Below are positions 1 to 7,150 of a stretch of DNA of 26,284 nucleotides, one piece after another. The notes under the pieces are model-generated. The model was not told where the DNA came from, searched no databases, and saw only the letters and a list, made by a program, of their open reading frames with translations. Location of the stretch: positions 1 through 26,284 of the forward strand of contig JAHZKU010000099.1 in the NCBI GenBank assembly GCA_022600255.1, in the 5' to 3' direction. Each line of letters starts with the position of its first letter. Positions within the stretch are counted from its first letter, which is position 1. The DNA is from Actinomycetes bacterium. Its GTDB lineage: Bacteria; Actinomycetota; Actinomycetes; S36-B12; GCA-2699445. Both the position numbers and the translations under genes were made by a program.

Positions 1-1
1 C

Positions 2-142
2 GAACACGACGCTGACTCTGTCGTAGACGTCATCACCAAAACCGCCCAAACCGGTCGCATCGGCGACGGGAAAGTGTGGACCATGCCAGTGGACACCGTC
101 GTACGCGTCCGCACCGGCGAACGCGGCACCGACGCCCTCTAA
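2..142 (+). CDS. glnB: Nitrogen regulatory protein PII, C-terminal part
   Basis: Only the last 46 codons lie in the window; the 5' part is off the left edge. The readable C-terminus has the PII C-terminal signature (TGRIGDGKVW), followed by the valine- and arginine-rich end VVRVRTGERG, which in PII proteins contributes to ATP and 2-oxoglutarate sensing. PII trimers relay nitrogen and energy status to ammonium transporters and other targets. The gene is followed after 46 bp by glnD, whose product covalently modifies PII, so the pair forms a signalling unit. In many actinobacteria the upstream gene is amtB, and this copy is then called glnK; that neighbour is not visible, so glnB versus glnK cannot be decided. 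Confidence 0.93.
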   Translation, partial: EHDADSVVDVITKTAQTGRIGDGKVWTMPVDTVVRVRTGERGTDAL

Positions 143-188
143 CCGGTGCGTGCACCGTATCGGGAAGATAACTGATTGGAGATAGATC

Positions 189-2570
189 GTGCGGGCAGGG
201 CAAGGATCCACAGAAGGCGCAGAAGCACCCGGGGGGAAGCTTCGCACCGATGCGCAGAGCGCAACGGCTGGATACCTTGCCGCCCGCGACGATCTCCTAC
301 GGCGTCCTGGGCCTCCCGGCCCGGGGCGCCGTAGTGCGTTGTTGGCGCTGACCGATCGTTGGCTCACCGATTTGTTTACGCTGTCCGGCACTGACAAGGC
401 TGGCGCCGCACTGGTTGCGGTGGGTGGCTACGGTCGTGGCGATCTGTGTGTTGGCAGTGATCTGGATTTGTTACTGCTGCAGCGTGACAGCGCCTCCCAC
501 AGCGCCGATCAGATTTGGTATCCCATCTGGGACACCGGTCTATCGCTGGATCACTCGGTCCGCAAAGTTGGTGAAGCCCGCAAGCTTGCCGGCGAGGACT
601 ACAAGGTGCTGCTGGGGTTGCTTGATGCCCGCACCATTGCCGGGGATGAGTTGCTGACAGAGCAACTGGTGTCGTCCGTACGGAGCGATTGGCGAGCGTT
701 TGCTCCCAAACGGCTGGAAGAGATCCGGGCCGCAGTCGACACCCGGCGGGAGCGGGCCGGTGAAGTTGCCCACTTGTTGGAGCCGGACCTCAAGGAGTCC
801 TACGGCGGATTGCGCGACTTGGTGATTCTGCGGGCAATCGCGGCATCTTGGATCACCGATGTTCCGCACAGTGAGCTTGAGGCTGCCAAGCTATTGCTGC
901 TCAATGCGCGCGATGCGCTGCACGACAAGGCCCCGCGCCCCACAGACCGACTGCTCATGCAGGAGCAAATCCCCGTGGCCAACGAGTTGGGCCTCGCGAG
1001 TCCCGACGAACTGATGCGGCAGATTTCCAAAGCTGGCCGATCGATCGCTTGGGCCAGCGATCGCACTTGGTACACGGCCAACCGCGTGACGCGCAGGTCA
1101 CCACGCAGGCCTTTCAAGAAGCTATTGTCCCGGCCGGACCGGCACCCGTTGGCTCCTGGGGTGGTAGAGCAACAGGGTGAAGTTGTTCTCGCAGCCGACG
1201 CCAAACCGGCGGAAGATCCCGGCTTGGTGCTGCGTGCCGCGGCAGCGGCCGCGCACGCTGGGCTGCAGTTGACCCCTCACGCGGTAGACCGACTCGCGAA
1301 GGAATCCGCGCCATTGCCACAACCGTGGCCAAACACGGCGCGAGACTCATTCGTTTCGCTGCTCGGAGCCGGTCGAGCTGCGGTGACGGTGTGGGAATCC
1401 TTGGACCAAGCCGGCATCATCAGCGACATAATCCCGTACTGGGAGGTCATCCGCAGCGCACCGCAACGCAACCCGGTCCACCGCTTTACGGTCGATCGGC
1501 ACCTCGTCGAGACCGCGGTCGCCGCGGGTCGCTTTCAGCGGGAGGTGGCGCGCCCAGACCTACTGCTCGTTGCAGCCCTCCTGCACGACATCGGCAAGGG
1601 ACGGCCAGGCACCGACCACACCGATGTTGGTGTGGAACTTGTCCGGGAGATCGCTCCCCTGATGGGGTTCAACGAAGCCGATTCGGAGATGATCGTTCGA
1701 CTTGTGGAGTTCCACCTGCTGCTTCCCGAGGTTGCCACCAGGCGTGACCCAGACGATCCGGCGACGATCGAGTTGGTGGTCTCGGCGGTGCAGAACATGG
1801 CTACCTTAGAGTTGCTCTACGCACTCACCCGAGCCGATGCTGCGGCCACGGGACCGGCCGCGTGGAGCGATTGGCGCCAAGCGCTGATTACCGACCTGGT
1901 GAATCGCACCAGAGCCGCGCTCACCGGCGATGAGCCCGAAGCGCTACCCGATCTGGCAGTTGAGCAGGCTGAGGCGATTAGTGCCGGCATCACCGTTGTC
2001 GAACTCAGCGATGCCGCGCCGGGTGACCTCACTCGAGCCACGATTGTTACTCCGGACCGTACCGGTGTGTTGTCTATCGTGGCGGGTGTCTTGTCGGTCA
2101 ACGGCTTGAACGTGCGGGCGTCTCGAGTGGCCACATCGGACGGAATGGCAATCTCGCAGTGGTGGGTGGGGGCGAACTTCGGCCGGCTCCCCAACGAGGC
2201 GAAAATCCGATCTGACCTCATCTTGGCGCTGGAAGGAAAACTGGACCTCGCGGCCCGCATCAAGCGCCGAGAGGCCGACTACGCTGACGAGACCAAAGTC
2301 TGGGCCCTCGATCCGCATGTGGATGTGGTCCCCGAAGCCTCGGACCAAGCCACCGTCGTGCAAGTGCGCACCTTCGATCGTTCGGGTGCGCTCTATCGAC
2401 TGGCCGGGGCCATCTCCCGATCGGGCGCCGATATCGTCGCAGCCCGCGCTGACACCATGGGGTCGAACGTCATCGACGTGTTCTACTTGACCGACGCCCA
2501 GGGGGATGTGTTGAACGAAGCACTGATCCAGGACGTCGTGAAGCGGCTGACCGAGGCGGCGTCAAACTAG
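189..2570 (+). CDS. glnD: PII uridylyl/adenylyltransferase and removing enzyme GlnD
   Basis: Bifunctional enzyme that attaches a nucleotide to PII and removes it according to nitrogen status; characterised actinobacterial homologues adenylylate PII. The 793-residue product has the family order. The nucleotidyltransferase motif GGYGRGDL lies at about 79-86, followed by the metal-binding SDLD at 90-93. An HD domain has H431, H438 and the HD pair 466-467 (LLHDIGKG). Two ACT domains begin near 616 (TPDRTGVLSIVAG) and 722 (FDRSGALYRLAG). The start is GTG, with a GGAGA-like ribosome site about 8-12 bases upstream. It follows the PII gene closely and precedes ffh, as in Corynebacterium-like amtB-glnK-glnD-ffh arrangements. 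The first 50 residues are low in complexity, so the exact start is slightly uncertain. Confidence 0.95.
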   Translation: MRAGQGSTEGAEAPGGKLRTDAQSATAGYLAARDDLLRRPGPPGPGRRSALLALTDRWLTDLFTLSGTDKAGAALVAVGGYGRGDLCVGSDLDLLLLQRDSASHSADQIWYPIWDTGLSLDHSVRKVGEARKLAGEDYKVLLGLLDARTIAGDELLTEQLVSSVRSDWRAFAPKRLEEIRAAVDTRRERAGEVAHLLEPDLKESYGGLRDLVILRAIAASWITDVPHSELEAAKLLLLNARDALHDKAPRPTDRLLMQEQIPVANELGLASPDELMRQISKAGRSIAWASDRTWYTANRVTRRSPRRPFKKLLSRPDRHPLAPGVVEQQGEVVLAADAKPAEDPGLVLRAAAAAAHAGLQLTPHAVDRLAKESAPLPQPWPNTARDSFVSLLGAGRAAVTVWESLDQAGIISDIIPYWEVIRSAPQRNPVHRFTVDRHLVETAVAAGRFQREVARPDLLLVAALLHDIGKGRPGTDHTDVGVELVREIAPLMGFNEADSEMIVRLVEFHLLLPEVATRRDPDDPATIELVVSAVQNMATLELLYALTRADAAATGPAAWSDWRQALITDLVNRTRAALTGDEPEALPDLAVEQAEAISAGITVVELSDAAPGDLTRATIVTPDRTGVLSIVAGVLSVNGLNVRASRVATSDGMAISQWWVGANFGRLPNEAKIRSDLILALEGKLDLAARIKRREADYADETKVWALDPHVDVVPEASDQATVVQVRTFDRSGALYRLAGAISRSGADIVAARADTMGSNVIDVFYLTDAQGDVLNEALIQDVVKRLTEAASN

Positions 2571-2589
2571 TGGTTGCGGGTGCGGTGCC

Positions 2590-2595
2590 TAGGAT
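2590..2595 (+). promoter_or_regulatory. Possible -10 box for ffh
   Basis: TAGGAT fits the actinobacterial TANNNT -10 pattern and lies about 150 bp before the ffh start, just after glnD. No convincing -35 box is seen at the usual distance, so this is weak. If real, it would give ffh its own transcript with a leader that includes the direct repeat described next. Confidence 0.25.
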
Positions 2596-2679
2596 TGCGC
2601 GTGGAGTCGGCGTTACCCTGTTAGGCAGGAGTTGTGCTGGCGCCACCCGCGCGGGTACGCCGTCGATATGAGCAATCTT

Positions 2680-2728
2680 CTGGTCGGCACAGATCATGGT
2701 CTGGCCGGCACAGATCAGCAACCGGCCA
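2680..2728 (+). repeat. Direct repeat and hairpin just upstream of ffh
   Basis: A 17-base unit (CTGGYCGGCACAGATCA) occurs at 2680-2696 and again at 2701-2717 with one mismatch. The second copy contributes TGGCCGG (2702-2708), which pairs perfectly with CCGGCCA (2722-2728) around a 13-base loop. The structure ends about 10 bases before the purine-rich ribosome site of ffh. It could be a leader element or the trace of a local duplication; function is unknown. Confidence 0.5.
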
Positions 2729-2747
2729 CGGGCCAGCGAGGGGAATC

Positions 2748-4280
2748 GTGTTCGCATCACTGTCTGATCGGCTGACGTCCACGTTCAAGAATCTACGGGG
2801 CAAGGGTCGGCTCAGTGAAGACGACATTGACCAGACGGTGCGGGAGATTCGGCTAGCGCTGCTGGATGCAGATGTGGCGCTGCCGGTGGTCCGCCAGTTC
2901 ACAAAGCAGGTGAAAGCCCGCTGCTTGGATGTTGAGGTTTCTCGTGCGCTAAACCCGGCCCAGCAGGTCGTCAAGATCGTCAATGAGGAGCTCATCGCCA
3001 TTCTGGGCGGCGACACCCGGCGGCTGCGCTTCGCCAAACAGCCACCAACCGTCTTGATGCTGGCGGGCCTACAAGGAGCTGGAAAGACCACGCTCGCAGG
3101 CAAACTCTCTCGTTACCTCAAGGACGCCGGCCACTCACCGTTGCTGGTGGCGGCCGACCTGCAGCGCCCAAATGCCGTTGACCAGTTGCAGGTGGTCGGT
3201 GAGCGGGCTGGCGTGCCCGTCTTTGCGCCCCAGCCAGGGAACGGCGTCGGGGATCCGGTGCAGGTAGCCAAAGCCTCGATCGAACAGGCCGATCGGGCTC
3301 TAAACGACATCGTCATCATCGACACTGCCGGTCGACTCGCCATTGACGCCGAACTGATGGAGCAGTTGCGCGATATCCGCGACGCCGTTACGCCAGACGA
3401 GACGCTGCTAGTGGTGGACGCCATGATTGGCCAGGATGCCGTCAGCACGGCCGCCACGTTTAATGACGAGGTCGGCTTTGATGGCGTCGTTCTCACCAAA
3501 CTGGACGGTGATGCTCGTGGCGGGGCAGCGTTGTCGGTGGTTGGTGTCACGGGCAAGCCGATCATGTTTGCTTCGGTTGGGGAGGGGGTCACCGATTTCG
3601 AGACCTTCCACCCAGACCGGATGGCCTCCCGGATTCTGGACATGGGCGATGTCCTCAGCTTGATCGAACAGGCAGAGAAGGCGTTCGACGAGGAGCAGGC
3701 TGCCCGGATGGCCGGGAAAGTCGAACGAGGCGAAGACTTCACCCTGAACGACTTCCTTGAGCAAATGCAGGCAGTGAAGAAGATGGGTTCTCTCACCAAG
3801 CTGCTCGGGATGTTGCCAGGCATGGGGGAGATGAAGGATCAGCTTGACTCCCTAGATGACCGTGAGATGGACCGAGTCTCGGCCATCATCCAATCGATGA
3901 CACCGGCTGAGCGGGCTGATCCCAAAATCCTCAACGGTTCGCGACGGTCACGAATCGCCGGCGGGGCCGGGGTTGAGGTTCAGAACGTGAACCAACTGGT
4001 GGATCGATTCGCCGAAGCCCAGAAGATGATGAAATCGATGCGTCAGGGTAAGGGTGGTGGACTCCCCGGGATGCCCAACATGCCCGGACTAGGCGGCAGC
4101 AAGAAGAGTCGCGGCAAGGCCGCCAAAGGGTCAAAGAGCAGGAAGCGTCGCTCTGGCAATCCCGCCAAGCGGGCTCAGCAGGAGCTGGCGTCTGCCAATA
4201 AAGCCCAGTCCGACGGCGCAGACTTGGATTCCTTGGAGCTGCCTGCAGAGTTCAAAGATCTGCTTGGGCCCAAGGGGTGA
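2748..4280 (+). CDS. ffh: Signal recognition particle protein Ffh (SRP54)
   Basis: GTPase that binds the SRP RNA and the signal sequences of nascent membrane and secreted proteins and delivers ribosomes to FtsY and the SecYEG channel. The 510-residue product has an N domain and a G domain with GLQGAGKTT at 107-115, DTAGR at 192-196 and TKLDGD at 250-255. A Met-rich M domain begins near 330 (e.g. LGMLPGMG, the SRSRIAGGAG-like RNA-binding stretch, and MMKSM), followed by a Lys/Arg-rich tail. The frame is open further upstream, but family alignment (FASLSDRLTSTFKNLRG) and the AGGGG ribosome site fix GTG 2748 as start. Ordinary length for actinobacteria. Confidence 0.96.
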   Translation: MFASLSDRLTSTFKNLRGKGRLSEDDIDQTVREIRLALLDADVALPVVRQFTKQVKARCLDVEVSRALNPAQQVVKIVNEELIAILGGDTRRLRFAKQPPTVLMLAGLQGAGKTTLAGKLSRYLKDAGHSPLLVAADLQRPNAVDQLQVVGERAGVPVFAPQPGNGVGDPVQVAKASIEQADRALNDIVIIDTAGRLAIDAELMEQLRDIRDAVTPDETLLVVDAMIGQDAVSTAATFNDEVGFDGVVLTKLDGDARGGAALSVVGVTGKPIMFASVGEGVTDFETFHPDRMASRILDMGDVLSLIEQAEKAFDEEQAARMAGKVERGEDFTLNDFLEQMQAVKKMGSLTKLLGMLPGMGEMKDQLDSLDDREMDRVSAIIQSMTPAERADPKILNGSRRSRIAGGAGVEVQNVNQLVDRFAEAQKMMKSMRQGKGGGLPGMPNMPGLGGSKKSRGKAAKGSKSRKRRSGNPAKRAQQELASANKAQSDGADLDSLELPAEFKDLLGPKG

Positions 4281-4285
4281 GCCGT

Positions 4286-4326
4286 GGCGGCGCGTACCCA
4301 GCCGCTGGCGGCAGAGAATAGCCGCC
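4286..4326 (+). terminator. GC-rich hairpin region after ffh
   Basis: Two GGCGGC copies (4286-4291 and 4307-4312) can each pair with a single GCCGCC at 4321-4326; the nearer copy gives a 6-bp stem with an 8-base loop. No T-run follows, so it is at best a weak or factor-assisted terminator or an attenuator between ffh and rpsP. The rest of the 214-bp gap holds only the candidate rpsP promoter and ribosome site. Confidence 0.35.
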
Positions 4327-4349
4327 GCGCGCTAGGCGTAGCCCCGCAT

Positions 4350-4379
4350 TTGGGTCGGGACTAGGTCTTCTGGCAAACT
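4350..4379 (+). promoter_or_regulatory. Candidate promoter for the rpsP operon
   Basis: TTGGGT (4350-4355) and CAAACT (4374-4379) are separated by 18 bases, giving a leader of about 110 bases before rpsP. A second possible -35, TTGACG at 4451-4456, has no good -10 partner before the ribosome site. The assignment is tentative. Confidence 0.35.
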
Positions 4380-4494
4380 GAGCAAGCAACGTGGCAGCCC
4401 TCTACCTGTTTCGTTGGCAATCCGGTTGGCCTCATCCGATCCCCACACGAGTTGACGCTGGTCGCAAAACCATTATTAGGAGACATGTACCGTC

Positions 4495-5043
4495 GTGGCA
4501 GTAAAGATCAAGTTGAAGCGGATCGGCAAGATCCACATCCCCCAGTACCGCATCGTTGTTGCGGACGCTCGGACTGCCCGCAGTGGCCGGGCCATCGAAG
4601 AGGTGGGGCAGTACCGACCCAAGGAGGAGCCGAGCTTCATCAAGGTGGACTCGGATCGGATTCAATACTGGCTTTCGGTTGGGGCGCAGCCCACAGAACC
4701 TGTCTTAGCCCTGTTGAAGATCACGGGCGATTGGCAGCAGTTCAAGGGCCTCCCGGGTGCAGAGGGCACGCTGAAGGTTGCTGGCCAGAAGAGTGACAAG
4801 CAGGCAATCTTTGATGCCGCGGCCAAGGACGCCGCCTCGGAGCAGGATCGCTTGGATGCGTTCAAGGCCAATGCCGCCAAAAAGGCTGCCGCAGAGCGTG
4901 ACGCTGCCAAGGCCAAGGCTGAGGCTGAAGAAGCGGCCGCTCAGCCAGCGGCCGAGTCGACTGACGCCGAGGCTCCCGCTGAGGCGAGCAGTGATGAATC
5001 GGCTGAAGCGGCCCCGGCTGCTGACAAAGGCGCGGATGCCTGA
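4495..5043 (+). CDS. rpsP: 30S ribosomal protein S16 (bS16)
   Basis: Small-subunit protein needed for assembly of the 16S rRNA 5' domain. The first about 85 residues are a full S16 domain: VKIKLKRIGK, PQYRIVVADAR, the RSGRAIEEVGQY segment and IQYWLSVGAQPTEPV. The protein is 182 residues, about twice the bacterial core length, because of a tail rich in Ala, Glu, Asp and Lys from about residue 100. Such tails are common in actinobacterial S16. Start GTG is preceded by AGGAGA 11 bases upstream; a nearer ATG at 4485 is out of frame. The stop overlaps the khpA start by one base (TGATG), so the two are translationally coupled. Confidence 0.96.
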   Translation: MAVKIKLKRIGKIHIPQYRIVVADARTARSGRAIEEVGQYRPKEEPSFIKVDSDRIQYWLSVGAQPTEPVLALLKITGDWQQFKGLPGAEGTLKVAGQKSDKQAIFDAAAKDAASEQDRLDAFKANAAKKAAAERDAAKAKAEAEEAAAQPAAESTDAEAPAEASSDESAEAAPAADKGADA

Positions 5044-5282
5044 TGCTGGCTGACGCACTTGAACACCTAGTCCGCGGTATCGTGGACAATCCAGAAGATG
5101 TCTCAGTGAAGTCACGCGATCATCGCCGCGGAATGAACCTCAAGGTACGGGTCAACCCCAGTGACATGGGCCGCGTGATTGGTCGCTCGGGTCGCACCGC
5201 CACGGCGCTGCGAACAGTGATCGGAGCCCTGTCGGGCCGTGATCGTGTGCGGATCGACTTCACGGATGGGGAAGGTCGCTAG
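5043..5282 (+). CDS. khpA: KH-domain RNA-binding protein KhpA
   Basis: Small (79 aa) single KH-domain protein of the YlqC/KhpA family, between rpsP and rimM as in most Gram-positive bacteria. The GxxG RNA-contact loop is visible as IGRSG at 46-50, flanked by the expected hydrophobic strands (MNLKVRVNP before, RVRIDF after). KhpA homologues bind a wide set of RNAs, often with KhpB, and affect cell division and translation in streptococci; the role in actinobacteria is less clear. The start overlaps the rpsP stop by one base, and one base separates the stop from the rimM start, so it lies inside a coupled translation operon. Confidence 0.93.
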   Translation: MLADALEHLVRGIVDNPEDVSVKSRDHRRGMNLKVRVNPSDMGRVIGRSGRTATALRTVIGALSGRDRVRIDFTDGEGR

Positions 5283-5283
5283 G

Positions 5284-5787
5284 ATGCGGGTGCTGGTCGC
5301 TGTGATCGGCAAACCCTTTGGGGTGCGCGGTGAAGTGACCATTCGCAGTCATTCTGACGAACTCGAGTCACGACTCGAACCCGGTACCGAGGTCTTTCTG
5401 AGCGAAACTGGTTCTGACTCCTTGCTGCTCGACTCCGCCCGGTTTTCGCCAGGCGGCGGTGTCCTGGCTTTGGCGGGTATCGACGCGCGCGAGGCAGCGG
5501 AGGACTTACGCGGAGCTGATTTGTGGGTGCAGATCGCCGAACAGGCGCGTCCAGATGCGGACGATGAGTGGTACGCCCATCAGCTCGTCGGGCTACCGTG
5601 CCTGAACACTGCCGGCGAAACACTCGGGAAAGTGGTCGCTGTGCAGGCGCATCCCGCCCACGACACCTTAATCGTGCAAACCGGCTCGACCGAGGTGATG
5701 GTTCCGTTCGTCCAAGCGATCGTTCCGGAGGTGGGCGATGACGGCGTTGTTGTTGCCGATCCTGGCGGCCTCTTCCCGACAGACTGA
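5284..5787 (+). CDS. rimM: Ribosome maturation factor RimM
   Basis: Assembly factor for the 30S head that binds uS19. The 167-residue product has an N-terminal RimM barrel starting with VLVAVIGKPFGVRGEV and a C-terminal PRC barrel (EWYAHQLVGL, then HDTLIVQTG, MVPFVQAIVPEV). The frame is open 45 bases further upstream inside khpA, but family alignment starts at MRVLVAVIGK, and the purine-rich end of khpA (GGGGAAGG) acts as ribosome site. Genes are packed: 1 bp after khpA, 89 bp before trmD. Confidence 0.95.
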   Translation: MRVLVAVIGKPFGVRGEVTIRSHSDELESRLEPGTEVFLSETGSDSLLLDSARFSPGGGVLALAGIDAREAAEDLRGADLWVQIAEQARPDADDEWYAHQLVGLPCLNTAGETLGKVVAVQAHPAHDTLIVQTGSTEVMVPFVQAIVPEVGDDGVVVADPGGLFPTD

Positions 5788-5876
5788 CGGTTTGCCAGCC
5801 GTCGGTGAACGGGAGTGAGATTCGGCCAGAGTTGAGTAGCCCAGCGTCGGAGTCGGCTAGGAGTGAGGAACCTGCG

Positions 5877-6560
5877 ATGCGGATAGACATCATTAGCATC
5901 TTCCCGGACTACCTAGCCCCGCTGGAGCTGTCTCTCATCGGGAAAGCGCGCGCTGCCGGCCGCCTCGAGTTGCACACTTGGGATTTGCGGGCGTTCACCA
6001 CCGACCTGCACCGGACCGTCGACGACACCCCGTATGGCGGTGGTCCCGGCATGATTATGAAAGCCCCGCCCTGGGGTTCGGCGATAGACGCGGTGTTGGA
6101 AGCCACCGATTCGGATCCACTTCTGGTGTTTCCCATGGCCAGTGGGCATACCTTCACACAACGCACTGCCGAGGCCTGGAGTGGGGAGGAGCACCTGGTT
6201 TTTGCCTGTGGTCGCTACGAAGGTATCGACGATCGCGTGATGGTCCATTACAGCCAATCCAATCGAGTGGCAACGGCCAGAGTTGGGGACTATGTCCTTG
6301 CTGGGGGAGAGGCCGCCACTTTGGTCATGGTTGAGGCCATTGGCCGGTTAGTCCCTGGGGTATTGGGGAATGCCGCAAGCGTTGTGGATGACTCCTTTGC
6401 GAAGGAGCGCGACGAAGTGCAACTAGAGGGCCCCAGCTTCACCAAACCTAGGCAGTGGCGCGGCCTGGCGGTTCCCGAGGTATTGCTGAGCGGCGACCAC
6501 GCCAAGATTGCTGAATGGCGCGAAGAGGCGTCCCGGTCCCGCACTCGGGAACGCAACTAG
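5877..6560 (+). CDS. trmD: tRNA (guanine-37-N1)-methyltransferase TrmD
   Basis: SPOUT-family enzyme that methylates G37 next to the anticodon using S-adenosylmethionine, preventing +1 frameshifts. The 227-residue product shows YGGGPGM at 53-59, the trefoil-knot segments FACGRYEGIDDR at 109-120 and VGDYVLAGGEAA at 136-147, and the catalytic Asp region DDSF at 171-174. The frame is open upstream to 5805, but that extension is low in complexity and not conserved; ATG 5877 has a TGAGGAA ribosome site and aligns with the family start MRIDIISIFP. Slightly short of the common 230-250 residues but complete at both ends. Confidence 0.96.
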   Translation: MRIDIISIFPDYLAPLELSLIGKARAAGRLELHTWDLRAFTTDLHRTVDDTPYGGGPGMIMKAPPWGSAIDAVLEATDSDPLLVFPMASGHTFTQRTAEAWSGEEHLVFACGRYEGIDDRVMVHYSQSNRVATARVGDYVLAGGEAATLVMVEAIGRLVPGVLGNAASVVDDSFAKERDEVQLEGPSFTKPRQWRGLAVPEVLLSGDHAKIAEWREEASRSRTRERN

Positions 6561-6571
6561 CGGTGCGGGTT

Positions 6572-6600
6572 GGGTCAGCAACCACCCGGTGGCCTGACCC
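6572..6600 (+). terminator. Hairpin after trmD, possible terminator
   Basis: GGGTCAG (6572-6578) pairs perfectly with CTGACCC (6594-6600); the 15-base loop contains a smaller CCAC/GTGG stem. It starts 12 bases after the trmD stop. There is no T-run, so termination would be weak or Rho-dependent. Confidence 0.4.
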
Positions 6601-6608
6601 GAGGCGGG

Positions 6609-6638
6609 TTTCCCACGCGGTGTGGTTCGTGGCATACT
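6609..6638 (+). promoter_or_regulatory. Weak promoter candidate for rplS
   Basis: CATACT (6633-6638) resembles a -10 box; the -35 candidate TTTCCC (6609-6614), 18 bases upstream, is poor. The predicted transcript start near 6645 would place the rplS leader fold entirely inside the mRNA. The -10 also lies in the left arm of an 11-pair imperfect inverted repeat (6630-6659), which could instead be an operator. Confidence 0.3.
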
Positions 6639-6665
6639 CGAACAGCCGAGGCTATGCCAACTCAC

Positions 6666-6748
6666 CTGCCATGGGGGGTGTGGATATTTTGGCCCGGAGG
6701 GTGAAACCCTTACCAACTCACATCACCTCAGTGGGCGACCCATGGCGG
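6666..6748 (+). promoter_or_regulatory. Candidate structured leader of rplS
   Basis: GCCATGGG (6668-6675) is the exact reverse complement of CCCATGGC (6739-6746), and the stem extends by a T-G wobble and a C-G pair. It encloses a small perfect hairpin (AGGGT/ACCCT, 6698-6710, loop GAA). The outer stem ends five bases before the GGAAAG ribosome site, a position suited to control of translation. This may be an autoregulatory L19 leader; no known leader family is claimed. Confidence 0.45.
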
Positions 6749-6765
6749 CTACGGAAAGAACAACC

Positions 6766-7113
6766 ATGCGCAAGCTTGATTTCATCGACAACGACTCGAT
6801 GCGCGACGATATCCCCGACTTCCGCCCCGGAGACACCCTCAAGGTGCACGTTCGGGTCGTCGAAGGAAACCGGGAGCGGATTCAGATTTTCCAAGGTGCG
6901 GTTATTGGCCGTCACGGTGAGGGCGTGCGGGAGACCTTCACGGTCCGCAAGGTGTCTTTCGGCACCGGCGTAGAGCGTACCTTCCCAGTGCACTCACCAA
7001 TTATCGATAAGATTGAAGTTGTTTCTAAGGGCGACGTGCGCCGCGCCAAGCTCTATTACCTACGCGACCGGCGCGGCAAGGCTGCAAAGATTCGCGAAAA
7101 GCGCGACGTCTGA
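6766..7113 (+). CDS. rplS: 50S ribosomal protein L19 (bL19)
   Basis: Large-subunit protein at the subunit interface. The 115-residue product matches the family length and signature: DIPDFRPGDTLKVHV, the RIQIFQGAVIGRHG segment, TFTVRKVSFGTGVERTFPVHSP and the basic end LYYLRDRRGKAAKIREK. The frame is open 48 codons upstream, but that stretch is the leader region; ATG 6766 with GGAAAG upstream gives the standard N-terminus MRKLDFID. It sits downstream of trmD as in many bacteria, but the 205-bp gap with a hairpin and possible promoter suggests separate control. Confidence 0.96.
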   Translation: MRKLDFIDNDSMRDDIPDFRPGDTLKVHVRVVEGNRERIQIFQGAVIGRHGEGVRETFTVRKVSFGTGVERTFPVHSPIIDKIEVVSKGDVRRAKLYYLRDRRGKAAKIREKRDV

Positions 7114-7138
7114 CCGATCGCAAATCGTCCTATCGAAG

Positions 7139-7144
7139 TAGGGT
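7139..7144 (+). promoter_or_regulatory. -10 box placing lepB as possibly leaderless
   Basis: TAGGGT is followed by six bases and then the lepB GTG, the spacing expected for a transcript that begins at the start codon. The same bases (AGGG, about 10 bases before GTG) could instead be a ribosome site, so the two readings compete. Confidence 0.35.
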
Positions 7145-7150
7145 CGTTCT

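Noticed and set aside
540..2363. Long antisense open frames within glnD
   Set aside because: They are shadows of a high-GC gene: no family resemblance, no ribosome sites, and glnD is intact.
2634..2747. 38-codon N-terminal extension of Ffh
   Set aside because: It encodes an Arg-rich sequence spanning the direct repeat; Ffh proteins start with the FxxLSDRL segment, placed at GTG 2748.
5805..5876. 24-codon N-terminal extension of TrmD
   Set aside because: Not conserved in the family, while ATG 5877 has a good ribosome site.
6622..6765. 48-codon N-terminal extension of L19
   Set aside because: L19 is about 115 residues and starts at MRKLDF; the upstream part overlaps the leader stems.
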